A model generated the notes under the pieces. The model was not told the DNA's origin. It worked only from the letters and a program-made list of their open reading frames with translations, and made no database searches. Below, in pieces: positions 25,505 through 35,024 of a stretch of 64,000 nt of DNA (positions are counted from its first letter, which is position 1; each line of letters opens with the position of its first letter). The position numbers were made by a program, and so were the translations under genes. The DNA lies in contig NZ_SZPZ01000004.1 in NCBI RefSeq assembly GCF_005233875.1, positions 1,204,376-1,268,375 of the forward strand, in the 5' to 3' direction. The DNA comes from Kribbella jiaozuonensis. Lineage in GTDB: Bacteria > Actinomycetota > Actinomycetes > Propionibacteriales > Kribbellaceae.

Positions 25505-26341
25505 TTAGTGGCGGCGTTCTACGTGGGGTTTGAGGGTGCCGTCGTAGGGGTTGGGTGGGAGGCCTTGGAGTAGGTCGGGTAGGTGGAAGGTTTGGAAGAG
25601 GGAGAGGTCGAAGAAGGCGACTGCGTGGACGATTGCGGTCGCGGTGAGGGTCAGTACCTGGATCTGGAAGGCGCGGTGGAGGTTGTCGCGGGGGTCTCGC
25701 ATGTAGACGGCGAAGGCGGGGAGGCCGTTGGCTTTCAGGGGGACGAGGTACTGGTCGCCGGGGCGTTCGGCTGGGCAGTGGGTGGAGATGAGGCGGCCGA
25801 TGTCGCGGGCGCCGCGGAACCAGGAGGTGAACGGCGGCATCTCCCAGATCGCGTCGGCGGTGAAGAGCGTGACGATCGCGGGTACGTCGTACTGCTCGAA
25901 GGCGGCTCGATAACGGGCGAGGAGCGCTTCGTCAGGGACGACGGCGCTCGGTCTGACGGTGAGCGGTGTGGGTCGTACGTCGCCCAGGAGGTCCGTGACG
26001 CGCGCGGTGGGCCAGCCCTCGATGTCGTGGAGGATGGTCGCGGCTCGTTCCCGCGGTGGGATGCGTTGGAGGGCGGCGATCAGGCCGAGGTCGATCGGGC
26101 GGCCGTCCATCAGATGTTCGGGGATGGGTTCGAGCCAGAGGATCTCGGAGCTTTCCGAGAGTGCTCCCTCCGGATGCGCGCTGGGAGCGGCCAGGTCGGA
26201 CGGGAGCGGACGGCTCCCCGCGCGCTGCAGACACGCGCGAGTGGCAGCCTCATAACCAGACGTGGAACCAGCGATCTCAACAGCGTCGGTGATGGAGCCG
26301 AGCATGCGGTAGCAGTGCGCGATCAACCCGGAGTCACCCAT
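25505..26341 (-). CDS. degenerate ECF sigma factor fused to SnoaL-like domain
   Basis: The start AHCYRMLGSITDAVEIA matches region 2.1 of the SigG/SigJ-like ECF group, but the rest of region 2 (about 40 residues for -10 recognition) is missing. The text resumes in the linker (RPLPSDLAAPSAHPEGAL, WLEPIPEHLMDG). Region 4 keeps LIAALQRIPPRERAATILHDIEGW but lacks the recognition helix. The SnoaL-like C-terminal domain (ARYRAAFEQYDVPAIVTLF...) is complete. It is the last gene of a nine-gene operon, 2 bases after the amidase. It probably no longer acts as a sigma factor; the SnoaL domain may be the working part. Confidence 0.7.
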   Translation of the reverse strand: MGDSGLIAHCYRMLGSITDAVEIAGSTSGYEAATRACLQRAGSRPLPSDLAAPSAHPEGALSESSEILWLEPIPEHLMDGRPIDLGLIAALQRIPPRERAATILHDIEGWPTARVTDLLGDVRPTPLTVRPSAVVPDEALLARYRAAFEQYDVPAIVTLFTADAIWEMPPFTSWFRGARDIGRLISTHCPAERPGDQYLVPLKANGLPAFAVYMRDPRDNLHRAFQIQVLTLTATAIVHAVAFFDLSLFQTFHLPDLLQGLPPNPYDGTLKPHVERRH

Positions 26342-26343
26342 AG

Positions 26344-27714
26344 CTACTCCATCGGCCAGGCCCGGCTCTCGGTCTGGTGGTCGGCCAGGTAACCGGCCAA
26401 TGCCAGTGCCCTCATGTCTTGATGATGCGGTACGGCGAGCTGCGCGCCAATGGGCAGCCCCGCAGCGGACCACCCGACGTTGACCGTGGTCGCCGGGTGC
26501 TGCGACATGTTGTACGGGACCGTGAACCCGATCTGCTCGAACGGTTTCGACGGGTCGTCCGTCGGATAGGCGAGCTCCGCCGGGAACGCGGTGATCGGCG
26601 CGACCGGCGACAGAATCACGTCGTACGCCGTGAACACCTGCCCGACCGCAGCCGCCATCGCACCCATCTGGCTGTACCCGTGGAACACGTCGGACCCGGA
26701 CAGATCCCCCGCCGTCGACACCCACTCCCGGATCTGCGGCAGCACCTTCGCGCGCCGCTCCTCGGGCAGCGCGGCGATGTCCGTCGCGGAGCGGATCCGC
26801 CAGAAACGATCGAGCCCGTCGAGCATCTCCCGCGTGATGATCGGGTCGATCGGCTCGACCAGCGCACCCGCCTTCGACAGTACGTCGGCCGTCGCCGACA
26901 CCGCCGCGATCACGGCCGGATCCACCGCCAGCCCGACCCCGGCATCGAGCAACAACGCAACGCGCAGCCCCTCGAGCTCGACCCCGAACTCGTCGTCGGA
27001 AGCAGGAAACGACGTGTGGTCACGCGGGTCGTACCCGGACATCACCGACAACGCCAGCGCCGCGTCACCGGCCGTACGAGTCAACGGTCCGATCGCCCGC
27101 CCCGGATACGGATTCCCGACCGCGACCCGCCCGTGCGTCGGCTTGAGCCCGACCAACCCACACCAGCCCGCCGGCAACCGGATCGACCCGCCGATGTCCG
27201 TCCCGATATGGATCGGCCCGTACCCAGCCGCCGCCGCGGCCGCCGCACCCGCACTCGACCCACCGGCAGTCTTCGTCACATCCCACGGATTCCGCGTCAG
27301 ATGATGGAACGTCGACACCCCCGACGAGAGCATCCCGTACTCCGGCATCGTCGTCTTGCTGAAGATCACCGCCCCGGCCGACCGCAGCCGCGCAGCAGCC
27401 GGCGCATCCTCTACCGCCGGGCTCAACAACGTCGCCGCAGTCCCCTGCGGCACCGGCGTACCGCGGGTCGCGATGTTCTCCTTCACCGTCACCGGCACGC
27501 CGTCCAGCGCACCCGCCGCCCCCTCCCGCCAGCGTCGTTCCGACTCGAGCGCCGCCGCCCGTGCCCCTTCGGCGTCGAGCGCGTACAGCGCACAGATCTG
27601 CGGCTCGAGAGCGTCCACCCGGGCCAGCACGTCCTCGATCACCTCGACCGGTGACACCGAGCCGTCGCGGTACTTCGCCAGCAGTTCAACCGCCGTCAGA
27701 TCGGCGAGACTCAT
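26344..27714 (-). CDS. amidase signature family amidohydrolase
   Basis: The 456-residue enzyme has the Ser-cisSer-Lys triad: Lys78 in VTVKEN, GGSSAG at 151-156 and nucleophile Ser177 in GTDIGGSIR. I use ATG 27714, since an upstream ATG at 27720 adds only two residues. It hydrolyses a C-N amide bond, for instance of an aryl or aliphatic amide, in the cytoplasm. Its operon pairs it with an SDR and an aldehyde dehydrogenase, suggesting breakdown of an imported amide-bearing compound. The substrate is unknown. Confidence 0.9.
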   Translation of the reverse strand: MSLADLTAVELLAKYRDGSVSPVEVIEDVLARVDALEPQICALYALDAEGARAAALESERRWREGAAGALDGVPVTVKENIATRGTPVPQGTAATLLSPAVEDAPAAARLRSAGAVIFSKTTMPEYGMLSSGVSTFHHLTRNPWDVTKTAGGSSAGAAAAAAAGYGPIHIGTDIGGSIRLPAGWCGLVGLKPTHGRVAVGNPYPGRAIGPLTRTAGDAALALSVMSGYDPRDHTSFPASDDEFGVELEGLRVALLLDAGVGLAVDPAVIAAVSATADVLSKAGALVEPIDPIITREMLDGLDRFWRIRSATDIAALPEERRAKVLPQIREWVSTAGDLSGSDVFHGYSQMGAMAAAVGQVFTAYDVILSPVAPITAFPAELAYPTDDPSKPFEQIGFTVPYNMSQHPATTVNVGWSAAGLPIGAQLAVPHHQDMRALALAGYLADHQTESRAWPME

Positions 27715-27725
27715 ACACACACCCC

Positions 27726-28487
27726 TCAGTTCGGTGGGTCGAAGCGGCCGTCGACCGCGGTCCAGCCGCCGTCGACCGCAAGTACGCTCCCGGTCACGAA
27801 GCTCGCCGCGTCGGACGCGAGGTACACGACCGCGCCCGCCAGCTCACTCGGCTGCGCCCACCTGCCGAGCGCACCTTTCTGCGCGTACGCGGCGTACCAC
27901 GCGGGATCGGCCTTGATCTGCGCCGTCAGCGGGGTCTCGACGACGCCGGGCGCGATCGCGTTCGCGCGTACGCCGGACGGCCCGAGCTCGGCCGCCGCCG
28001 TACGCAACAACTGCACCAGCCCGGCCTTCGTTGCCGCATACACCGATTGCCCCGGCTCGACCGTGGTCCCGCGGATCGAGCTGAACCCGATGATGCTGCC
28101 ACTCCCCCGCGCCGCCATCCCCCGCCCGAACGCGCGGATCAGCTCGAACGAGGCCCGCAGGTTCAGCGACACCACCCGGTCGAACTCCTCGCCGGTGTAG
28201 TCGAGCATCCGCTTCCGCACATTGGTCGCCGCCGTGAACACCAGCACGTCGACGGGATCCAGCTCGTCCACCGCCCGCGCGATCGCAGCGTCATCCAGCA
28301 CATCCAGCTCGTACGCCGTGAGCTCGGACCCGGCCGTCGCACGAGCCGCCGCGAGGTCCCGGTCAGCACACGTCACTCGCGCACCCTGCGCAGCCAGTGC
28401 CAGCGCACTCTCGCGCCCGATCCCACTCCCCGCGCCGATCACCAGCGCGTGCTTGCCATCAAGCCGGAACAGATTCGCGTACTCCAT
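27726..28487 (-). CDS. short-chain dehydrogenase/reductase
   Basis: This classical SDR has the cofactor motif GAGSGIGRES near residue 17, VFTAAT in place of NNAG, catalytic Ser in IIGFSSIRG, and YAATKAG with Tyr and Lys. It ends with the usual VTGSVLAVDGGW. I prefer ATG 28487 because AGAGGTGG lies 6 bases upstream, just after the aldehyde dehydrogenase stop; GTG 28496 is an alternative. The D after the second strand (TCADRD) favours NAD+. It likely oxidises an alcohol in the operon's pathway. Confidence 0.9.
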   Translation of the reverse strand: MEYANLFRLDGKHALVIGAGSGIGRESALALAAQGARVTCADRDLAAARATAGSELTAYELDVLDDAAIARAVDELDPVDVLVFTAATNVRKRMLDYTGEEFDRVVSLNLRASFELIRAFGRGMAARGSGSIIGFSSIRGTTVEPGQSVYAATKAGLVQLLRTAAAELGPSGVRANAIAPGVVETPLTAQIKADPAWYAAYAQKGALGRWAQPSELAGAVVYLASDAASFVTGSVLAVDGGWTAVDGRFDPPN

Positions 28488-28499
28488 ACGGGCCACCTC

Positions 28500-29933
28500 T
28501 CACGGGCGTGGACGGATGATCGCCATGCGGGTTGTGGTCAGTTCCTCGATCGCGAAGCGCGGTCCCTCACGGCCGGTGCCCGAGTCCTTCACCCCGCCGT
28601 ACGGCATGACGTCGGAGCGGAATCCGGGTACGTCGTTGATCACCACTCCGCCGACCTCGAGCCGATCGATCGCGGCGAACGCGGTGTCCAGCGAGGACGT
28701 GAAGACGCTCGCGTGCAAGCCGTATCGCGTCTCGTTCACGGCCCGCAACGCGCTGTCGACATCCGGCACCGATCGCACCGCGATGACCGGTCCGAAGATC
28801 TCCTCGTCCCACGCCGGCAGACCATCAGGTACGTCGGTCAGCACGATCGGCCCGAGTACGTCGCCCGGCGCCTCGTACGCGATCGACCCGCCGGCATGAA
28901 CGGCATCCCCGACCCACTGGCGGACCCGATCGGTGGACGCCGGGTTGATCAGCGCAGACACCCGCGTCAGAGGGTCGCGCGGGTCGCCGACGACGACGGT
29001 CGGCAGCCGAGCACCGAGTTTCTCCAGCAGTTCCGAGCGGATCGACTCCACCGCGATGACGCGCTGGACCGAGATGCAGGCCTGGCCGGAGGCGTAGTAC
29101 CCGCCGCGAACGATCGCATCGGCGGCCGCGTCCAGATCGGCGTCCTCGGCAACGACCAGCGCGGAGTTGGAGCCGAGTTCGAGCAGGACTTTCGTCGGCG
29201 CAGCGTCACGCGCGATGCGATGACCGACAGCCGCAGATCCGGTGAACGAGACGGCACCAACCCGACCGTCGGTGGTGAGCGCCGCGCCGACATCCGCTCC
29301 GCCGGTCACCAACTGAACAGCGCTCTCCGGTGCACCCGCGTCAGCAAGCGCGGAACGCATGAGGTGCACAAGCCACAGCGTGGCAAGCGGCGTCTGCGGC
29401 GCCGGCTTCACGATGATCGGGCAGCCGGCCGCGAACGCAGGCGCGATCTTGTGCGCCGCCAGCAGCAACGGGTAGTTGAAGCCGGTGATCCCGACGACCA
29501 CGCCGATCGGCTTACGCACCCAGAAACCCTGCAGACCTTCACCACTCGGCAGCAGATCCAGCGGCACCGTCTCACCGTGCAGCCGAGCAACCTCTTCCGC
29601 CGACGTCTCCAGGGTCAGAAGCGTCCGATCGATCTCCACCCGGCAGTCGACAAGCGGCTTGCCGGTCTCGAGCACCAGCAGATCCACGAACTCGTTGCGT
29701 GCGGCAAGGACCGCGGAATGCACGCTCTGCAGGACTTTCCGACGCAGGTACGACGGAAGCCGGCCAACCGTCTCGCGGACGGACAGGGCGTTGTCGAGCG
29801 CGGCCCGGGCCAGCTCGACGTCGCCGACCGGTGCGTCCGCGACCGTCGAACCGTCGTACGGGAAGATGACCGGAGCTGTTGCCGCCGCCTCGACCCAGGC
29901 CTCACCGATCGGCAGGCCGGCTGGGAACTTCAC
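28500..29933 (-). CDS. aldehyde dehydrogenase
   Basis: The 477-residue NAD(P)+-dependent enzyme keeps the ALDH signatures: VVGITGFNYPL, IIVKPAPQTPL, FTGSAAVG, the catalytic Glu in LLELGSNSALVV and the nucleophilic Cys in SGQACISVQR, with EEIFGPVIAV and SGTGREGPRFAIEE near the end. It overlaps the upstream ABC ATPase gene by 4 bases. It should convert an aldehyde made by the operon's dehydrogenase to an acid. The substrate cannot be specified. Confidence 0.93.
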   Translation of the reverse strand: MKFPAGLPIGEAWVEAAATAPVIFPYDGSTVADAPVGDVELARAALDNALSVRETVGRLPSYLRRKVLQSVHSAVLAARNEFVDLLVLETGKPLVDCRVEIDRTLLTLETSAEEVARLHGETVPLDLLPSGEGLQGFWVRKPIGVVVGITGFNYPLLLAAHKIAPAFAAGCPIIVKPAPQTPLATLWLVHLMRSALADAGAPESAVQLVTGGADVGAALTTDGRVGAVSFTGSAAVGHRIARDAAPTKVLLELGSNSALVVAEDADLDAAADAIVRGGYYASGQACISVQRVIAVESIRSELLEKLGARLPTVVVGDPRDPLTRVSALINPASTDRVRQWVGDAVHAGGSIAYEAPGDVLGPIVLTDVPDGLPAWDEEIFGPVIAVRSVPDVDSALRAVNETRYGLHASVFTSSLDTAFAAIDRLEVGGVVINDVPGFRSDVMPYGGVKDSGTGREGPRFAIEELTTTRMAIIRPRP

Positions 29934-30799
29934 GCTGGATCTCCCTTCGCGAGCAGGTCGGACGTGGTCGCGCCGGACAGCGCGCGCTGAAGCGTGGGGA
30001 TGGCCGAGACGAGGCGCTGCGTGTACGGGTGCTGCGGAGCGGCGTACACGTCGCCGGTGTAGCCGGTCTCGACGATCTGGCCGGCGTTCATGACGGCCAC
30101 GCGGTCGCAGACGTGCTTGATCACGGACAGGTCGTGCGAGACGAACACCAGCGTGAGATTGAGCTCGTCGACCAGGTCGGAGATCAGGTTGAGGACCTGC
30201 GCACGGACGGAGACGTCGAGGGCGCTGACTGGCTCGTCGGCGATCAGGATGCGCGGGCGGGGCGCGAGTGCACGCGCGATCGAGATGCGCTGACGCTGAC
30301 CGCCGGAGAACTGATGCGGGTACCGGTCGCCGGCGTCCGCGGACAGGCCGACGGCTTCGAGTAGCTCGCGTACGCGCTCGCCCGAGGCGGGATGGCCTTG
30401 GACGACGAGCGGTTCGGCGATGATGTCGCGGACCCGCATCCGTGGGTCGAGCGAGCTCATCGGGTCCTGGAAGACGAGCTGGAGGTTCTCACGGAGGAAG
30501 CGCAGGCGGCGGTCGGACAAACGGGTGATATCGGTGCCTTCGACAATCACATTGCCGGACGTCGCGCGGTCGAGGGCCGCGATGATCCGGAGCAGCGTGG
30601 ACTTGCCGCAGCCGGACTCGCCGACGATGCCGAATCGCTCGCCCTGCTTGACTTCCAGGCTCACGCCGCGCAGCGCGTGTACGACCGGAGCGGGCTGGAA
30701 CAGCGAGGTGCGCGGCCGCGGATAGTCGCGGACGAGATCGACGACCTGGATGGCGGTCGGCGTCTCGAGCTCGTGCGTCGTCGGAATGTGCTCAGGCAT
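29930..30799 (-). CDS. oligopeptide/nickel-type ABC transporter ATPase (second, OppF-like)
   Basis: The 289-residue ATPase has Walker A GESGCGKST, signature FSGGQRQRISIARAL, Walker B ILIADEPVSALD and H-loop SHD. The C-terminal extension (AAPQHPYTQRLVSAIP) is typical of OppF/DppF. It overlaps the first ATPase gene by 8 bases and the aldehyde dehydrogenase by 4. It works with the paired ATPase to power the importer encoded upstream. Confidence 0.92.
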   Translation of the reverse strand: MPEHIPTTHELETPTAIQVVDLVRDYPRPRTSLFQPAPVVHALRGVSLEVKQGERFGIVGESGCGKSTLLRIIAALDRATSGNVIVEGTDITRLSDRRLRFLRENLQLVFQDPMSSLDPRMRVRDIIAEPLVVQGHPASGERVRELLEAVGLSADAGDRYPHQFSGGQRQRISIARALAPRPRILIADEPVSALDVSVRAQVLNLISDLVDELNLTLVFVSHDLSVIKHVCDRVAVMNAGQIVETGYTGDVYAAPQHPYTQRLVSAIPTLQRALSGATTSDLLAKGDPA

Positions 30800-31745
30800 C
30801 AGTCACCCCCGCAGGGTGATGGCACGCGAAGCCCTCCGCCTCGTCGCCCGACCATGGCGGCGACTCTTCGCACAGCGCGGTGGCGTAGGCGCAGCGGGTG
30901 CGGAAGACGCAGCCCGACGGGAACTTGCCCGCGGGCGGCACGTTGCCGGGGATCGTCGTCAGTCGACGGGTGGTCGTGTCGAGGTCGGACGCCGCGAGCA
31001 GGCCCTCGGTGTAGCGGTGGCGCGGGCGCGTGAACACGTCGGCGACGGGACCGGACTCGACGACCCGTCCGCCGTACATCACCAGCACTCGTTCGCAGAC
31101 GGTCGCGACAACGGCGAGGTCGTGGGTGATGAAGAGGAGCGCGGACGAGCGGTCCATGACGCCGCGAACGATGAGGTCGAGGACGAGAGCCTGGACAGTG
31201 ACGTCGAGCGCGGTCGTCGGCTCGTCGCAGATCAGGAGGGACGGATCGTTGGCCAAGGCAAGCGCCAGGACGACTCGTTGCCGTTGGCCACCGGACAGTT
31301 GGTGCGGATACGCGCGCAGGGCGTCGGCCGGGAGTTGAACGCGTTCGAGCAGCTCCGCGGCGGCCGCACGTGCTGCAGACTTGGGCTTGGTCTTGTGGAT
31401 CAGCATCGCCTCGGTGAGCTGGTCGCCGATCCGCATGGTCGGGTTGAGCGCGGTCATCGGCTCCTGGAAGACCATCGCGATGTCGCGACCGCGGACCTGC
31501 GACATGCGGCGTTCGTCGGCACCGATCAACTCGTGGTCGACACCGTCGAGGCGGACCGAGCCGCCGGCGTACACGTCCTCGGGAAGTAGTCCGAGCACGC
31601 TCAACGCGGTCAACGACTTGCCCGACCCCGATTCCCCGATCAGCCCGACCCGCTCCCCCGCGCCGACAGTCAGGTCGACATCGGACACCAGCGTCGTGTC
31701 GCGGACTTTGACGGACAACCCGCGAACCGTCAGCACGTCGCTCAT
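30792..31745 (-). CDS. oligopeptide/nickel-type ABC transporter ATPase (first, OppD-like)
   Basis: The 317-residue ATPase has Walker A GESGSGKSL, LSGGQRQRVVLALAL, Walker B LLICDEPTTALD and the H-loop THD. The C-terminal oligopeptide-transporter domain includes CVFRTRCAYATALC with cysteines that in relatives bind an iron-sulfur cluster. It overlaps the permease gene by 4 bases. It is one half of the heterodimeric motor. Confidence 0.92.
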   Translation of the reverse strand: MSDVLTVRGLSVKVRDTTLVSDVDLTVGAGERVGLIGESGSGKSLTALSVLGLLPEDVYAGGSVRLDGVDHELIGADERRMSQVRGRDIAMVFQEPMTALNPTMRIGDQLTEAMLIHKTKPKSAARAAAAELLERVQLPADALRAYPHQLSGGQRQRVVLALALANDPSLLICDEPTTALDVTVQALVLDLIVRGVMDRSSALLFITHDLAVVATVCERVLVMYGGRVVESGPVADVFTRPRHRYTEGLLAASDLDTTTRRLTTIPGNVPPAGKFPSGCVFRTRCAYATALCEESPPWSGDEAEGFACHHPAGVTDA

Positions 31746-32560
31746 CGGCGGTCCTCCAGTTTCGGGTCGAAGCGATCGCGGAGGCCGTCACCGAGCAGGT
31801 TGAAGCCGAGTACGGCGATGGCGATCGCGATCCCTGGGAAGATCGCCAGCCGCGGAGCGCTGAACAGGAACTCCTGGCTCTCCTGCAGCATCCGGCCCCA
31901 CGACGGTGTCGGCGGTGGCGTGCCGTATCCGAGGAACGAGAGCGCCGCCTCCGCGAGTACGGCGATCGCGAACGACACGGAGGCTTGCACCGTGATGAGA
32001 CTGGTCACGTTGGGCAGCACATGCCGGACCGCGACCGGCAACGGCCGTCGTCCGGCCGCACGGGCCGCGAGCACGTACTCCGTCCGCATCACCTGCAGCG
32101 CGCCGCTCCGGATCACGCGGACGAAACTCGGCACCGAAGCGATGCCGATGGCAATCATCGCCGTCAGCGTGCTCGCCCCGAACACGGCGCCGAACATGAT
32201 TGCCAGCAGCAACGCAGGAAACGCGAGCAGCAGGTCGTTGCCGCGCATGATCACCTCACTCGGCCAGCGCCGGACCATCGCGGCCAGGATCCCGAGCGGT
32301 ACGCCGATGACCGCGGCGACGCCCACTGCGACGACGCCGACGAACAACGTCGTACGCGAGCCGACCATGATCTGGCTGAGCACGTCGCGCCCGAACTTGT
32401 CGGTCCCGAACCAGTGCGACCACGACGGCTCCAGCAACCGCGACGCGGGCGTGACCAGGGTGGCGTCGTACGGCGTCCAGACGAACGAGACGAGCGCCAT
32501 CAGAACGATGAGGCCGACGATCACGCCGCCGGCGATCAGGCTCGGGTTCAGTCGCCTCAT
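31742..32560 (-). CDS. ABC transporter permease (DppC/OppC type)
   Basis: The 272-residue membrane protein has about six helices and the usual short N-terminus (PSLIAGGVIVGLIVLMALVS). HWFGTDKFGRDVLSQIM is the strongly conserved OppC motif after the first helix, and EYVLAARAAGRRPLPVAVRH is the ATPase-coupling EAA loop. It overlaps both neighbours by 4 bases. Confidence 0.92.
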   Translation of the reverse strand: MRRLNPSLIAGGVIVGLIVLMALVSFVWTPYDATLVTPASRLLEPSWSHWFGTDKFGRDVLSQIMVGSRTTLFVGVVAVGVAAVIGVPLGILAAMVRRWPSEVIMRGNDLLLAFPALLLAIMFGAVFGASTLTAMIAIGIASVPSFVRVIRSGALQVMRTEYVLAARAAGRRPLPVAVRHVLPNVTSLITVQASVSFAIAVLAEAALSFLGYGTPPPTPSWGRMLQESQEFLFSAPRLAIFPGIAIAIAVLGFNLLGDGLRDRFDPKLEDRR

Positions 32561-33504
32561 GATGCCGTCCTCAGGCGTGGATCGAGAGCGACGTACAGCA
32601 GGTCGACGATGAAGTTGACCAGGAGAACGGCGAGGACGAGGACCATGACGACGTCTTGGACCAGTAGGAGGTCGCGGTTCGAGACGCCGTCGAGGAGGAG
32701 GCTACCGAGGCCGGGGATGACGAAGACTCGTTCGACGACGACTGCGCCGATGAGAAGGGTCGCGAGCTGGAGGCCCAGGACTGTTACGACGGGGACGGCG
32801 GCGTTGCGGAGGCCATGACGCCAGAGGGCTTGAAAGGGCTTCAGGCCTTTGGCTCGCGCGGTACGGAGGTAGTCCTCGCGGAGGACGTCGAGGACCGCGC
32901 TGCGGACATACCGGGTGAGGACGGCGCCTTGGACCAGGCCGAGTGAGAGCGCCGGCAGGATCAGCTGCTTCAGGAACATCCCGGGGTCCTGCGCGGGCGG
33001 GGTCCAGCCGTTCGCGGGCAGCCAGCCGAGCTTCACCGCGAACACGACGATGAGCAGGATCCCGGCGAGGAACGCCGGTACGGCGACGCCGACCTGGGAG
33101 ACCGCGGACAGCGCCAACCCGGACAGCTTGCGGTGCCGCGCGGCCATGATCGTGCCGGCCGGGACGGCGACGAGCAGCGCGATGATCATCCCGGCCACGA
33201 CCAGCCACAGCGTCACCTGCAGGCGATCGAACACCTGCGGCCCGATCGCCACCTTCGACACGTACGACGTACCGAGGTCGCCGTGCAGCAGTCCGCCCAA
33301 CCAGTCGAAGTACTGCGTCGGCAGCGGGCGGTCGAGGCCGAACTGCTGCCGCAACTCGGCCACCGCCTCATCGGACGCGTTCACACCGAGCGCGACCCGG
33401 GCGGGGTCGCCGGGCAGCACCGCCATGAACGCGAACACCAGCACCGAGCTCACCGCAAGACTGACCAAGAACACGCCGGTGCGCTCGATCAGGCGGAGAA
33501 TCAT
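32557..33504 (-). CDS. ABC transporter permease (DppB/OppB type)
   Basis: The 315-residue protein has a first helix, a large periplasmic-type loop containing LGVNASDEAVAELRQQFGLD and GDLGTSYVSK, and a core of five helices. EDYLRTARAKGLKPFQALWR is the EAA loop. This is the standard OppB layout. It overlaps the binding-protein gene upstream and the second permease downstream by 4 bases. Confidence 0.92.
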   Translation of the reverse strand: MILRLIERTGVFLVSLAVSSVLVFAFMAVLPGDPARVALGVNASDEAVAELRQQFGLDRPLPTQYFDWLGGLLHGDLGTSYVSKVAIGPQVFDRLQVTLWLVVAGMIIALLVAVPAGTIMAARHRKLSGLALSAVSQVGVAVPAFLAGILLIVVFAVKLGWLPANGWTPPAQDPGMFLKQLILPALSLGLVQGAVLTRYVRSAVLDVLREDYLRTARAKGLKPFQALWRHGLRNAAVPVVTVLGLQLATLLIGAVVVERVFVIPGLGSLLLDGVSNRDLLLVQDVVMVLVLAVLLVNFIVDLLYVALDPRLRTAS

Positions 33505-35012
33505 CGGGCGAGCTTGGAGAGATCGAAGTTCTCGGTGATGGCGTTGGTCGGCAGGCCCTTGATGTTCTTGTCAGCGACGATCAGGTTCGGGATCAGGAAC
33601 AGCCAGTCGCCCGCGGCCTGCTCGGACAGCCGGCGCGCCGCCTTCTTCATGTTGTCGACCTGCGCAGCCTCGTCACCGGTGTCCGCGGCGGCGAGATAGC
33701 CCTGCAGGGTCGGATCGTCGTACCGCGTGTAGTACTTCGCGTTGAACACCGCACCGAGGTCGCGCGGCTCGACGTGGGCGATGATCGACATGTCGTAGTC
33801 GGCGTTCTTGAAGACCGTGGTCAGCCAGGCGGCGGGGAACTCGAGCTGGTCGATCTGCACCTTCAGCCCGGCCTGCTCCAGCATGCTCTTCACCACCTGG
33901 CCGCAGGACGTTGCGTACGGCAACGTCGGCAGTCGCAGCCGGAGCGTCTTGCCGGTCGCACCGGATGCCTGCAGCAATGACTTCGCCTTGGCCAGGTCGT
34001 ACGGCGCGACGCCGGTGAGGTCCTCGTACCACGGGTCGGTCGGCGGGACCATGCTGCCGATCAGCTTGCCGCGACCGGCCCAGCAGGTGTCGAGCAGTGC
34101 CTTGTGGTCGATCGCCATCCGGATCGCCTGGCGGGTCCGGAGGTCCTTGAACACCGGCCGGGAGTTGTTGAAGGACAGCAGCACCTCGCCGTTCGTCGTA
34201 CCTTCGATCACCTGGTACTTGCTGTTGCTGGTGAACTGGCTGAGCGCTTCCGGCGCCTGGACGGTGCCGATCACGTTGATCGTGCTGGTCAGTAGGGCGT
34301 TGTTGAGCGCGGTCGCGTCCTTGAAGTACTTCAGCGTGATCGTCTGGAAGAACGGCTTGCTGCCCCAGTAGTCGTCGTTGCGGACCATGACGATCGAGTC
34401 GCCGCGGTTCCACTTCGAGAACTTGAACGGGCCGGTGCCGACCGGGTCGGTCGCGAGCGCGCTGACACCGCTCTCCGAGAACATCGCGCCGATCCGGGTG
34501 GTCATCCGGAACAGCCAGTCGTTGCTCGGCTTGGACAGCGTGACCTGCAGCTGCGTCGGCGAGAGCGCCTTGGCCCCGGAGACCACGTCCATCGCGGCCT
34601 TCAGCGAGATCGTCCACGCGGTCTTCACCCGGTTGATGCTGAACACCGCATCGTTCGCGGTGAACTGCTTGCCGTTGGTGAACTTCGCGTTGTCGACCAG
34701 GTCGAAGGTGTAGGTCTTGCGGTCCGGCGAAACCGTCCACGACTTCGCCAGCGACGGCACGATCTTGCCGGAGTCGTCCTGCTTGACCAGCGTCTCGTAC
34801 ACGTTCCCGAGCAGCGCCTGCGGGATCGCGGCACCGTCGGTGGTGGTGAAGTCCAGACTGGCCGGCTCGGCGACCAGGCCGATCGACAGCTTCTGGTCCC
34901 CGCCGGGCGAACTGCCTGAAGAGGTGCTCGAACCCGCTGAGCAGGCGGTCAGGGCCAGCACCGCCGCGGAAGCGACGAACGCGACCGCCCGGATGCGAAA
35001 CGACGACTTCAC
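33501..35012 (-). CDS. ABC transporter substrate-binding lipoprotein (family 5)
   Basis: The 503-residue lipoprotein has its lipobox at LALTAC, Cys24. The mature part is a family 5 solute-binding fold (IGLVAEPASLDFTTTDGA, PSLAKSWTVSPDRKTYTFDL, DPVGTGPFKFSKWNRGD) as in OppA/DppA. It is the first gene of the nine-gene operon and is the specificity determinant. The linked amidase and dehydrogenases point to an amide-containing nutrient rather than ordinary peptides; that is inference. Confidence 0.92.
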   Translation of the reverse strand: MKSSFRIRAVAFVASAAVLALTACSAGSSTSSGSSPGGDQKLSIGLVAEPASLDFTTTDGAAIPQALLGNVYETLVKQDDSGKIVPSLAKSWTVSPDRKTYTFDLVDNAKFTNGKQFTANDAVFSINRVKTAWTISLKAAMDVVSGAKALSPTQLQVTLSKPSNDWLFRMTTRIGAMFSESGVSALATDPVGTGPFKFSKWNRGDSIVMVRNDDYWGSKPFFQTITLKYFKDATALNNALLTSTINVIGTVQAPEALSQFTSNSKYQVIEGTTNGEVLLSFNNSRPVFKDLRTRQAIRMAIDHKALLDTCWAGRGKLIGSMVPPTDPWYEDLTGVAPYDLAKAKSLLQASGATGKTLRLRLPTLPYATSCGQVVKSMLEQAGLKVQIDQLEFPAAWLTTVFKNADYDMSIIAHVEPRDLGAVFNAKYYTRYDDPTLQGYLAAADTGDEAAQVDNMKKAARRLSEQAAGDWLFLIPNLIVADKNIKGLPTNAITENFDLSKLAR

Positions 35013-35024
35013 GCCAACTCCTTC

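Noticed and set aside
27561..29990. An 809-codon open frame antisense to the SDR and aldehyde dehydrogenase genes
   Set aside because: Arg-rich shadow; the opposite strand carries clear catalytic motifs.
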